DNA of 64,000 nucleotides, from NCBI GenBank assembly GCA_031417555.1, contig JANOVV010000069.1:1-64000 (forward strand). The letters run 5' to 3'. The notes beneath the pieces are model-generated. The model was given only the letters and a program-made list of their open reading frames with translations, was not told the DNA's origin and ran no database searches. The DNA is from JADKIH01 sp031417555. GTDB lineage: Bacteria; Bacteroidota; Bacteroidia; AKYH767-A; 2013-40CM-41-45. A program made the translations under genes and the position numbers. Positions 26,121 through 34,535 of the stretch are shown here, one piece after another. Every line of letters starts with the position of its first letter. The first letter of the stretch is position 1.

Positions 26121-26328
26121 AACGAATTCGCTTTCTGCATATGAATGGAAGTAAATTGAAAAAACTATTTATGATGTTGCTTATTGATAAGATGCAATGA
26201 AGCCTTAATCTCTATTATTACACTTTATTTTTATTTTAACTAAAACGAATTCGCTTTCTGCATATGAATGGAAGTAAATTGAAAAAACATTTTATGATGT
26301 TGCTTATTGATAAGATGCAATGAAGCCT
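26083..26328. repeat. 123-bp tandem direct repeat
   Basis: Bases 26083-26205 and 26206-26328 are nearly identical; differences are visible only at the TTACTTTT/TTATTTTT site and around ACTATTTA/ACATTTTA. The first copy holds the last 13 codons of the 53-aa membrane peptide; the second holds an orphan copy of that tail. The remainder of 26121-26502 has no gene that I can support. Confidence 0.9.
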
Positions 26329-26502
26329 TTTTATAATCGTGAAGATTTAACTTTTGATGGAATAATTGAATCATCAGATTTAGTTTAATTGAAAATAATC
26401 TTGGAAGGATTTTGTCCCGGCCTCAATGCGTTTGAGAAAATTGTTGCACTTAGGTTTGGATCCGGATAACTTAGTGATTTTAGCATCCATTAATCAGCTC
26501 AA

Positions 26503-27987
26503 TCACATTTCAGACAATTTCCCCAATATCCTCACCATCGCCATCGTATCCATCCCACAATACTCCAACATCTGCTTTCTCAATTCTGAATGATCGCTTT
26601 TCCGGTCAAAGATCATTCGCTCAAAAGCCAGGCTTGCATCTCCACCGTTATTAATTGCCAATGAATCATAATTTAATTCAGGAACAAGGGCAGGTAAAAC
26701 TTGTTTGATAGAATAGGAGCCATGCATTGTGTGTTTGTAATAGATGCGTTGTTGGAAGGGTGTCATTAAATCTTTAATGCGATCGATTCTTTTAAGAATT
26801 TCTTTGGAGAATTTGGGAAAGTCAACAGCTAAAGCATTCAAACAACTTTTTTCAAAACTCTGATTGTAGGTTAGAATATCTCCGGGAGACATTGTGTCAG
26901 ATAAAAGTTTTTCGATGAAGGTGAGACGGGGATCGGAAGTTGGATCGGCAAGAAATTCAAAGTGTTGCAGGGATGAGTTTTTTTTCTGCAGGTAATGTAA
27001 GGAATACTGAAATGGGATTTGCTGATAAGGCTTGGATTGATCGTAAAGAGGAATCGCCGGATTGAATGTTTCGAAGTCGAGAAATAGAAGAGGGTACGAG
27101 ATGCTCTTCAGAAATTCTTTGATGCCTTTTTTGTCGATGTAATCTTTTTTCTTAATAAAAAATTCAACCTGCTGGTAATACTTTTCATTCGTTATATCAC
27201 CGGGCTTTACGTCTTGGTAGCTTACAATTCCATTTTCATACAATTCAAACTTCTTATCCGTACGCATTCCCGAAATGTCGAAAATAGAATTTGCCGGTAT
27301 GTGTGACCAGCAGTGTTCTGTAAAATCACAGGGATAAGGATCTGAACAATGCGGGCCAATGTCGACTTTCGGAACTACCTTTTGGTTACTAACTTTTTTC
27401 AGCTCATCAATTTTCTGTGCAATGAATTCCTGATTCTCTAGTACAGCATCGTGGACAGATTCAATGTTGAAGAATTGTTCAACATCGAGCTTTCCTTTCC
27501 GAATGTATTGATTGTTGATATGAACAATGGAAATATCACTCAAAGCTATTCCGGAATTGGTGATGACATAATATTGAAGAGAAGCATCCAGAACATACGT
27601 TTCTGAAATAGAAGTTGAACTTTTTACCTCATACGCGTTCCATTTTCCGTTTTTCTTCACCAGAATATCAAGGACTGCAAGAACGCCATCAAATTGAAAA
27701 GCCGCTTCATAAATAACTTTTACTCCTTCATCAATCAGTTTCTGCGTATGGACAACAGCTTGCTGGTATAGAAAATTATTTGCCGGACTCGCATCCGTTC
27801 CTCCGGGAAAAAGCTGCTGTGCCAATTCACCAACACTTGTACCGCGATCGAAAATGGCTTGCTGTTGAACGGAAATTTCTCCTCTGAGATTGTAGTTGTG
27901 TTTATAAAGATATAACGACTTCGGGCATTGACATCCTCGGATGAAGGTGGATTTGGAGAGAATATGGCGGCCAGGTTTTACGAACAT
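26503..27987 (-). CDS. DUF2779 nuclease-like protein
   Basis: The 494-aa product fits the DUF2779 family. The N-terminal half has a PD-(D/E)XK-like core, with LAVLDILVKKNGKWNAYEVK carrying the D...ExK pattern, preceded by CQCPKSLYLYKH. A Cys-containing segment (SDPYPCDFTEHCW) resembles the metal-cluster Cys of Cas4/AddB-like nucleases. The C-terminal half is a DnaQ-like exonuclease (LFLDFETFNPAIP; ending EYCGMDTMAMVRIL). It is found in defence and repair contexts. It is transcribed alone on the minus strand. Confidence 0.8.
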   Translation of the reverse strand: MFVKPGRHILSKSTFIRGCQCPKSLYLYKHNYNLRGEISVQQQAIFDRGTSVGELAQQLFPGGTDASPANNFLYQQAVVHTQKLIDEGVKVIYEAAFQFDGVLAVLDILVKKNGKWNAYEVKSSTSISETYVLDASLQYYVITNSGIALSDISIVHINNQYIRKGKLDVEQFFNIESVHDAVLENQEFIAQKIDELKKVSNQKVVPKVDIGPHCSDPYPCDFTEHCWSHIPANSIFDISGMRTDKKFELYENGIVSYQDVKPGDITNEKYYQQVEFFIKKKDYIDKKGIKEFLKSISYPLLFLDFETFNPAIPLYDQSKPYQQIPFQYSLHYLQKKNSSLQHFEFLADPTSDPRLTFIEKLLSDTMSPGDILTYNQSFEKSCLNALAVDFPKFSKEILKRIDRIKDLMTPFQQRIYYKHTMHGSYSIKQVLPALVPELNYDSLAINNGGDASLAFERMIFDRKSDHSELRKQMLEYCGMDTMAMVRILGKLSEM

Positions 27988-28020
27988 AGTTTGAAGAATA
28001 TACGAAAAGTTAATAAAGCA

Positions 28021-28176
28021 CTATCGAATAAAATACCAAGCCGCAAGAACCAAAAATAGTATGGCAACTACATTATATATTTTGTTCTGAACAGGAAATT
28101 CATATCCGCAAACAGGACATAGTATTGCTTTTGAATCAACTTCCATGGCACAGGAGGGGCATTTTTTTGTTTTCAT
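28021..28176 (-). CDS. 51-aa zinc-ribbon membrane protein
   Basis: This short gene encodes MKTKKCPSCAMEVDSK, then a second CPVCGYEF pair, and ends in a single hydrophobic helix (VVAILFLVLAAWYFI). Two CxxC pairs form a zinc ribbon of the type often found before a membrane anchor in Bacteroidota. It lies 33 bp upstream of the DUF2779 gene on the same strand. The 28177-28349 gap upstream holds nothing else I can name. Confidence 0.7.
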   Translation of the reverse strand: MKTKKCPSCAMEVDSKAILCPVCGYEFPVQNKIYNVVAILFLVLAAWYFIR

Positions 28177-28349
28177 TCTGATAGAAAATTTAGAATCGGG
28201 TAGAGGTAGAGAAAGAAAGACGTTTTTTAAATTTCCTTTTTTTCAATATACCACCAGGTTATTAACTGAGCCCAGCCTTCATGAACATTCGTAGTCTTCA
28301 TTTGCTAGTTCTTGATTTGCTTTAGTGTTGAAGTTCGTATATATAGCAA

Positions 28350-28994
28350 TTAATACGATTTGGTAATCAGAAGACTAAGTGGTAATTGTTCAGGGAGTAT
28401 TAATTCCTTAAAAATTATTTCACCAAAAATATTACATAGTGAGAATATCTGTAATTCTGTATCATTTTTTTCTACACCTATAATGTACCAAAGGAAATTT
28501 AAACAATTAAGTTCAATTGGTAATAGTTCAATTTCTTGGAATTTCCCACTACTTATCCTGTATTTGAAATGAATGAAAAATCTTTCTTTGATAGCTTTCG
28601 ATATAGGCAATAAGTGTTGCCAACCTCTAGTTTGTAATTTTACGCCAACGTGATTATAAACTGTGTCATTTGTTATTTCACCAAAAAGATACCTGAATTT
28701 TAATTTATAACTTTCTCCTTTTGAATCTATTTTTGATAAAAAGGTTATTTCTTTTTTTGCAAGGTAATACCCACCCGACAATTTAGATTTCTTAATTGGA
28801 ATTTCTAAAATTGATTTTAAGTTATCAATATCATTTAGAAGTGTTTCTTCTGAAATCACTAATTGTTTTTTTGTGATGTCTTTGAATTCTTTTTCACAAT
28901 GCTTTTTGAGATCAATTAGGGAAGCAGGCGGATTATCTTTCAATCTACTTTCAATGATTGAATACAGGAGAATCATGTCGGACTTAGTAGCCAT
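28350..28994 (-). CDS. WYL-like transcriptional regulator (short)
   Basis: The 214-aa protein has an N-terminal winged-helix region (SLIDLKKHCEKEFKD...ISEETLLNDIDNLKSIL). Its C-terminal half reads like a WYL domain: KERFFIHFKYRISSGKFQEIELLPIEL, then NFLWYIIGVEKND, where the conserved W-Y appears. WYL proteins regulate many defence loci. It is shorter than the full WYL regulator encoded at 35807. It lies next to the RlmJ-like gene. Confidence 0.65.
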   Translation of the reverse strand: MATKSDMILLYSIIESRLKDNPPASLIDLKKHCEKEFKDITKKQLVISEETLLNDIDNLKSILEIPIKKSKLSGGYYLAKKEITFLSKIDSKGESYKLKFRYLFGEITNDTVYNHVGVKLQTRGWQHLLPISKAIKERFFIHFKYRISSGKFQEIELLPIELNCLNFLWYIIGVEKNDTELQIFSLCNIFGEIIFKELILPEQLPLSLLITKSY

Positions 28995-29078
28995 TATTAT
29001 TTAAATATTATTTTCCTTGTTTAAGTTTACAATTTTTAAATATTTATTGTTTGGAAAATTGGAATTGGAGTCTATATT

Positions 29079-29723
29079 TTATGCGTGTTTAGGTTGTTTA
29101 ATGATTAAGAAATATCTTGTTGTTCCACTACTAGAAAGCATAACTCGAATATCTTTTTTATATATGGATAGGCAATCAGAAAGTTGATCAACTCTGATAT
29201 TAATTTGATTATTCGCGTTTGTACTTCTATTTCTATGTTGATAAATTACAATTGACTTACCATTTTTATAAGTCTCCCTTATTTCGTCATAATAAACATA
29301 TTTAACTGCTTTAGGATGAAGTTTGCCTATGGAATTAATTTCAAGTCCGTTGTCTGGATCATAGAAAATCACATCGCATTCTTTTAATGACTGTAAACTT
29401 TTATCGTGCCATTCAAAACGCTTAGTTTCTAAAGGAATCTCCTCTGAAAAAAAAATTGTATTAGAAGGTAAGATGTCAGATGATTCAATACTCCTAATAG
29501 TCCTTGTTTTAGGATTACTTATAATTATTTTCAGACTTTTAGATAATTCCGGATCTAAGCGGTTATCGCTACTATCTAAATAACCAGTAAATTTACCATC
29601 CTTATTTTTTTCATCTTTTACCCAGCACCAATTTATTCCAAGAATTAGGTTTGTTTTACATATATTTTTTAAGAGCAAATATTTTGAAAAATCTCCCGCA
29701 TCACCTATGTATTTGTTTTGCAT
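29079..29723 (-). CDS. RlmJ/TcmP-like putative methyltransferase
   Basis: The 214-aa product starts YIGDAGDFSKYLLLKNI, like the GD..K..LL start of RlmJ-type proteins. It has VIFYDPDNGLEI in place of the DPP catalytic loop and a later YVYYDEIRE and SIVIYQH. This family of hypothetical proteins is common in defence islands. Enzymatic activity is not certain, because the DPDNG loop differs from a canonical DPPY. It lies 6 nt from the upstream bPH gene, in the same operon. Confidence 0.6.
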   Translation of the reverse strand: MQNKYIGDAGDFSKYLLLKNICKTNLILGINWCWVKDEKNKDGKFTGYLDSSDNRLDPELSKSLKIIISNPKTRTIRSIESSDILPSNTIFFSEEIPLETKRFEWHDKSLQSLKECDVIFYDPDNGLEINSIGKLHPKAVKYVYYDEIRETYKNGKSIVIYQHRNRSTNANNQINIRVDQLSDCLSIYKKDIRVMLSSSGTTRYFLIIKQPKHA

Positions 29724-29728
29724 TTAAA

Positions 29729-30646
29729 TTATTTTGTTTTTATTTTATTAATGACTGGCGCTTGATCATCCTTTGCATCTAATAGTTTGAGATAGTATTT
29801 ATTATGTATTTCATACCATTTTAAAGATTCATTACGGACCCGCTCATTTAAGTATTTGTTATTTACACTTAAATTCCATGTTAAGTCAATTAATGAAATA
29901 TCAGCATCATCAAACTTATGCAGTTCGAATTCATTGTCAATAGTAATCTTCAATTTTTCCAATCGAGAAATTTCCTGATTGATTTTAAGTTCATCGGAGG
30001 CTAAATGGCTTTTATCACTAATACTGCTATATATTGAGTTAATTGATAGTAGAATAACTAATATAAATACAAATTTTTTCCATCCTCTATTTAGAAAAAC
30101 CAGCCATATCCACTTAATGCAATACACTAAGAGATTATTGCTTTTTAATTGGCTCCGAATTTCATTTTCTTGTTTTTTTCTTTCTTCCCTTGCTAAATTC
30201 TTCTTTTTATATTCTAATTCCAGTTTAAAATCCTCTGCTATGGCAGAATTTAAAACACCATCATCGGAAATGTTTTTGTTGATTTCTTTTGTACTAGCAT
30301 TGTTATCTTCTTTATCGTGATATACAGTATAAATATTTTGAGTGTGTAATTTCGGAGAACTCATCAATCTTTCAATTAATGACTTTAATTCTTTTGCATC
30401 CGAGATTGTGAAATTTTTTGCAATAATTTCCCCTTCACCATTGCTAATAATATTAACATTAGTTCCGAATCCTGTATTATGAATATCGATAGTGGCGATT
30501 TTATCGATGGGAATAGTCTTTGAATCTTTACCTATTAGAAAAGAATTCCTTTTTTCCCACCTGACGAAATCATCAGTTACTATTATTACATCCGGAGTTA
30601 ATAAGTTGCCACTTCGGGATAATGCTGTTTTAAATCGTTGCTCCAA
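29729..30646 (-). CDS. bacterial PH-domain membrane protein
   Basis: The 305-aa protein opens with a PH-like beta-domain (about residues 15-95: VIIVTDDFVRWEKRNSF ... KTIPIDKIATIDI). A charged coiled region follows, then one hydrophobic segment (FVFILVILLSINSIYSSI, about 195-212) and a helical C-terminus. No enzyme motif is seen. It is probably anchored in the membrane and senses or scaffolds. It shares an operon with the RlmJ-like gene and perhaps with the repeat protein upstream. Confidence 0.6.
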   Translation of the reverse strand: MEQRFKTALSRSGNLLTPDVIIVTDDFVRWEKRNSFLIGKDSKTIPIDKIATIDIHNTGFGTNVNIISNGEGEIIAKNFTISDAKELKSLIERLMSSPKLHTQNIYTVYHDKEDNNASTKEINKNISDDGVLNSAIAEDFKLELEYKKKNLAREERKKQENEIRSQLKSNNLLVYCIKWIWLVFLNRGWKKFVFILVILLSINSIYSSISDKSHLASDELKINQEISRLEKLKITIDNEFELHKFDDADISLIDLTWNLSVNNKYLNERVRNESLKWYEIHNKYYLKLLDAKDDQAPVINKIKTK

Positions 30647-30728
30647 TTTTATAAAACTTAATTGCGATTATATGCGGACATTCTTAAAAGCGCTATGTAT
30701 TATCTTCTTTTATTGTAAGCACCAACTG

Positions 30729-31061
30729 TTAAATTAAGTTATTGCGCTGAGCTAATAAATAAATAATTTTCTTAAAATCTGAATCTGATAATCTATCCCC
30801 ATCCATAGAAGCAATCTGGTCTGAATAACTTGTAGATCTTCCTTTATATATTTTCAATCCTTCAATAGTCATAATTTGATCTGATGAGCTTGTTGAATTC
30901 CCTTTATATACTTTGTTATGCTCAATATTTATTCCTGATGGATTAGTTTTTAATTCATCGGATGAGCTAGTAGAATGCCCTTTAAATATTTTACCATTAT
31001 CAGCTGTATAAATTTGATCTGATGAACTGGTTGAATGCCCTTCGTAAATTTTTGTAGCCAT
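30729..31061 (-). CDS. beta-hairpin repeat protein (YKGxSTSSSDQI repeats)
   Basis: The 110-aa protein is made of four tandem units of about 20-27 residues, each with a [YF][EK]G.STS.SD core followed by a short beta turn: EGHSTSSSDQI, KGHSTSSSDEL, KGNSTSSSDQI and KGRSTSYSDQI. The last part is a short helix (DSDFKKIIYLLAQ). Proteins with GRSTYTSDI-like hairpin repeats are known from bacterial genomes but have no clear function. It lies upstream of the bPH protein on the same strand, with 82 bp between them. Confidence 0.7.
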   Translation of the reverse strand: MATKIYEGHSTSSSDQIYTADNGKIFKGHSTSSSDELKTNPSGINIEHNKVYKGNSTSSSDQIMTIEGLKIYKGRSTSYSDQIASMDGDRLSDSDFKKIIYLLAQRNNLI

Positions 31062-31331
31062 ATTTCTATTTGCATGTTATACTGTTTAAAATAAACTCAA
31101 GTGAGGACGTTATTTGCTCTTGTTTGATGGTCTAAATTTTGCTCAATTTAGCAATAGATTTCGAATGTACCAATCCTTTTCATACTGTGCTAAGGCTTAG
31201 GAATTTTAGAAGCGGCGTATAAAAATCTAATGATTTCTGTTCACCACCGGTTTTTTCCTGTGGGCTTATCAGACGTTTCCTGCCAAACCTTTACTGTGGT
31301 TGTTTTATTCGCACCGACCAACTAATGAAGA
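31062..31331. other. intergenic region, nothing identified
   Basis: These 270 bases lie between the repeat-protein start and the 3' end of the frameshifted nuclease gene, both on the minus strand. I saw no ORF, RNA gene or convincing terminator. A promoter for the repeat-protein operon is expected here. Confidence 0.4.
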
Positions 31332-31873
31332 TTAGATCCTGGTTAATATCTTAGCTGCAATCGTGACGGCATTGTTTTCGTATCCCTTCTCTGCAAGCTT
31401 GATTATTTTTTCTTTGATAACAGTCGGCCCCCAGAACAACCAGCCCCTATTAAAAAATACGATTTCATTTCTTTCTCTTGACCTCTGTAAATCTTACCGG
31501 CAACTAGGCCGAAAGATATTTTCGTTTCCTTCCCAATATGTCCGGACTCACACCAATCATAATGTAATCGTTTCGCCAATACATTCCGGTAGTTTTTCGC
31601 TGTGAGCAGCTTGTACCTTCCGGATTGTACTTCCTGTTCAATAGCAACTTCATCATAGTAAACACCAGGACTGTCGAGAAAAGATTTCACTTCTAAGAGA
31701 TATACTGTGTCTGAATTGACATCGTAAGCAGCAATGTCAATTTCCGGTCTTGGAGTAGATGGTTTTTTGATAACACGTTTTTCTTCAGACGTCAAATTTA
31801 TCTTAACTGAGTTTTTAACCCAGAAGCACTCTTCCTGTAATAACTGACAAATTATTCTTTCGAACTCATCCAT
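31332..31873 (-). pseudogene. PD-(D/E)XK nuclease-like gene with a frameshift
   Basis: The upstream frame (31873 down to 31403, 156 aa) has a PD-(D/E)XK core: RPEIDIAAYDV followed by VYLLEVKSF. After EMKSYFLI the frame runs into a meaningless tail. In another frame the sequence continues as a sensible end (NRGWLFWGPTVIKEKIIKLA...GYENNAVTIAAKIL) to a stop at 31332. One base added to the A6 run at 31452-31457 would join them into about 180 aa. Either a frameshift mutation or an assembly error explains this. Confidence 0.7.
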
Positions 31874-32046
31874 TTCTTTTTTACACGAGAGTACATTGCT
31901 TTAAGAGATGATGCAAACAGAAGGATGAGTATTGAGAAATTGTTATCGAGTGAGAATTGTTAGTAATCGCATAGGATTCAATGTAAATAAAATATTTGGC
32001 AGGGCTTGATGATTTGGAAATTGTCAGGCATTTAAAATTATTAGTG

Positions 32047-32054
32047 TATTTTTG
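32047..32054 (+). promoter_or_regulatory. candidate Bacteroidota -7 box before the kelch gene
   Basis: TATTTTTG fits TAnnTTTG and lies 26 bp before the ATG at 32081. A TTG at 32021 is 23 bp upstream, near the expected -33 position. Confidence 0.4.
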
Positions 32055-32080
32055 GATATACAATTCTATTTCGAAAAATT

Positions 32081-33268
32081 ATGAAGGCTAAATATCTTTT
32101 CTCAATATTAGTTTATTTATTTCTTATCAAATCTGATCAAGTAATTGCACAGCCGAATACATGGGTTCAATTACCGGATTACCCTGGTGCCTCTGATAGA
32201 TATATGGTTGCGTTTGGAATCGGAAATAAAATTTATGCTGGAACTGGCGGAATCACAACGTCACCTTATATGGCCGTAGATATATGGCAATTTGATTTTA
32301 TTACTAATAGTTGGATAGCAAAAACAGATTATGCAGGGTTTCCAAAACGAAATGCTACTGCATTTACAATTAATGGTATTGGATATATTACGGGCGGCAA
32401 TGCAGTTGACATGTGGAGCTATGATGCCAATTCAAACAGTTGGACACAAAAATCTAATTTCCCTGGAGGAAGTAGAGTTGATCCTATTTCATTTTCAATT
32501 GGAAATAAAGGTTACTTTGGATTAGGTTACGGAATATTTTACGATAATGATTTTTGGGAATATGATTCTAACTCCAATTTATGGACCCAAAAAGCTTCAT
32601 TTGCCGGAACGGGAAGGGAGCAAGCGACAGGATTTGCGGTTGCCGGATACGGATTTGTTGGATGCGGTTATGACGGATCGCAAATAAGAAAAGATTTCTG
32701 GAAATACGATCCTAGCAATGATAGCTGGATACAAATAACAGACATTCCGGGACCTGAGCGGTACTATGCTATTTCGTTTATAATAAATAATTATGGATTC
32801 GTTGTCGGTGGAGAAAATGGATCTTTAATGTTAAATGATTGTTGGGAATATAATCCGTATACGGATAGTTGGGTTCAAAAAGCAAGTTATCCTACATTAG
32901 GCATTTCAGGCGGAGTCGGATCGTCGGCAAATGGATACGGATTCGTTGGAACAGGGGATGACGGAAGTAATTTCGTTAAAGTATGCTTTAAGTATATTCC
33001 TGATCAGAATGTGAATATTAATATACTGCATGAAAAATCATTTTCAACGATTACCAATTCAGATCATTCGTCATTCACCTTATCTGGTATCAATAATTCT
33101 GAACAGGTGGATCTATATGATGTCACTGGACATTTGATCAAAAATTATAAAATGCCTAATGGGCAGAATTCATTTACTTTCTTAATGACCAAACCGGGGA
33201 TCTATTTTGTTGTCATTTCCGGAGGACGCAATTTTTCAAATACTGTTTTTAAAATTTCTGTATTGTAA
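32081..33268 (+). CDS. kelch-repeat secreted protein with type IX sorting domain
   Basis: The 395-aa protein has a signal peptide (about 23 residues ending VIAQ). It then has five to six kelch-type repeats of roughly 45-50 residues, each with a DFW[KE]YD..S[ND].W.QK core and a GYGFVG-like turn, forming a beta-propeller. The last 80 residues are a Por secretion C-terminal sorting domain (VDLYDVTGHLIKNY ... PGIYFVVIS). It is probably exported and surface attached. It stands alone between defence genes. Confidence 0.8.
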   Translation: MKAKYLFSILVYLFLIKSDQVIAQPNTWVQLPDYPGASDRYMVAFGIGNKIYAGTGGITTSPYMAVDIWQFDFITNSWIAKTDYAGFPKRNATAFTINGIGYITGGNAVDMWSYDANSNSWTQKSNFPGGSRVDPISFSIGNKGYFGLGYGIFYDNDFWEYDSNSNLWTQKASFAGTGREQATGFAVAGYGFVGCGYDGSQIRKDFWKYDPSNDSWIQITDIPGPERYYAISFIINNYGFVVGGENGSLMLNDCWEYNPYTDSWVQKASYPTLGISGGVGSSANGYGFVGTGDDGSNFVKVCFKYIPDQNVNINILHEKSFSTITNSDHSSFTLSGINNSEQVDLYDVTGHLIKNYKMPNGQNSFTFLMTKPGIYFVVISGGRNFSNTVFKISVL

Positions 33269-33360
33269 GTCTTCTCCTTCGAGCGCCTTTTGTTAGAAAC
33301 CTTCAGGAGATCCTATAAAATATATTTTTACTAGCGACACATTTTGGCGCAGCCCAAACC

Positions 33361-33368
33361 TATATTTG
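33361..33368 (+). promoter_or_regulatory. candidate Bacteroidota -7 box before the AAA gene
   Basis: TATATTTG matches TAnnTTTG and lies 25 bp before ATG 33393. TTTG at 33343 is 14 bp upstream, a short spacing. Confidence 0.4.
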
Positions 33369-33392
33369 TGGGGTAATTCAAAGCTCCCCATT

Positions 33393-34478
33393 ATGCAGAA
33401 TACCTTAAGCCAGTCACCGATAAAGATCAAGAATACCTCGATGGCTGTATTTGAGGAGAGTCCTAAATACATCAACGGTAAAAGAATGTTTTATGCTTAC
33501 CACGGAATATTTCCAAGCTACATATCCTTTCGAAACATTTCTACCGAGAAGACTATTAAGTGGGCGGAGTCTGAACTGAAGGATCAAATAATGCACAAAC
33601 ATTATCAAAGCATCTCATTATTTAGGAGTCGTAAATCTGGGATCATAAATGTAATCTATATTCTTTCCAATGAACTTGTTCTAGATATAGAGGATAGTGG
33701 TGCCGTTACTTTATTGTTTTCCGAAAAATCTGAAGCGGCAGCTCTCGGCATTCAAAAACATATCGAGAAATTCCGTGTTCGCAGAAACTCAACCAGAAAA
33801 ATAAATTTAATAACCGAAAGAAGTTATGGCTTGGACTTATTGCCCATCAAAAATAAGAAACCTAAACTGGACCTCAACCTGAATTACAATGATGATCTCC
33901 TCGCTGTGCATAACCATCTTGTAAAGAGTTTAAACAAAAAGAATAAATCCGGACTGGTGTTATTTCACGGAATCCCGGGAACAGGAAAAAGCACCTACAT
34001 TCGCTACTTAATCCATAAAGTAAAGAAGACTGTCATCTTTTTGCCACCAAGGATTGCAGCCAATCTGGATTCTCCAGGCATGACATCCCTTTTGGTAGAT
34101 AACCCGGATTCCATTTTTATTATCGAAGACGCAGAAGAGCTTATTAAATCGCGAGAAGGCAACGGCGGTTCGAGTATTTCAATGCTCCTTAACTTGACTG
34201 ATGGTATGCTGGGAGAGAGTATAGGTGTTCAGGTAATATGTACATTTAACACTAATGCAAAAAATATTGATAAAGCGCTGTTGAGAAAGGGAAGACTAAT
34301 TGCTTCGTATGAGTTCAAGGAACTACAGGCAAATAAATCTAAGCTTTTGTTGGAGAGTCTTGGGACAAAAAACTATATTACAGATGGAAATATGACGCTT
34401 GCTGACATTTACAACGTGAAAGAAAATCATATTTTAAGTTCTTTTGGAAATGGGAATAAAATTGGTTTTTTAAACTAA
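33393..34478 (+). CDS. AAA family ATPase
   Basis: I start at ATG 33393; the longer frame begins with TTG inside the presumed promoter. The 361-aa protein has an unknown N-terminal half (about 170 residues) and a C-terminal AAA module: Walker A FHGIPGTGKST, Walker B SIFIIEDAEEL (D-E pattern altered to IIED), sensor ICTFNTN and arginine-rich LLRKGRL. The general form recalls BCS1/Cdc48-like AAA proteins. It is followed by a UDG-fold gene 57 bp downstream. It may be part of a small defence operon (AAA, UDG-like, WYL, UDG-like). Confidence 0.75.
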   Translation: MQNTLSQSPIKIKNTSMAVFEESPKYINGKRMFYAYHGIFPSYISFRNISTEKTIKWAESELKDQIMHKHYQSISLFRSRKSGIINVIYILSNELVLDIEDSGAVTLLFSEKSEAAALGIQKHIEKFRVRRNSTRKINLITERSYGLDLLPIKNKKPKLDLNLNYNDDLLAVHNHLVKSLNKKNKSGLVLFHGIPGTGKSTYIRYLIHKVKKTVIFLPPRIAANLDSPGMTSLLVDNPDSIFIIEDAEELIKSREGNGGSSISMLLNLTDGMLGESIGVQVICTFNTNAKNIDKALLRKGRLIASYEFKELQANKSKLLLESLGTKNYITDGNMTLADIYNVKENHILSSFGNGNKIGFLN

Positions 34479-34535
34479 ATGATGGCGAATCATTAACTTT
34501 TTAATAATAATATCTCAGCATAATCTCAAATTAAA

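Noticed and set aside
26340..26502. A decayed gene read as LGLDPDNLVILASINQ
   Set aside because: The reading frame is too short and merges with the end of the convergent DUF2779 gene; no family pattern could be supported.
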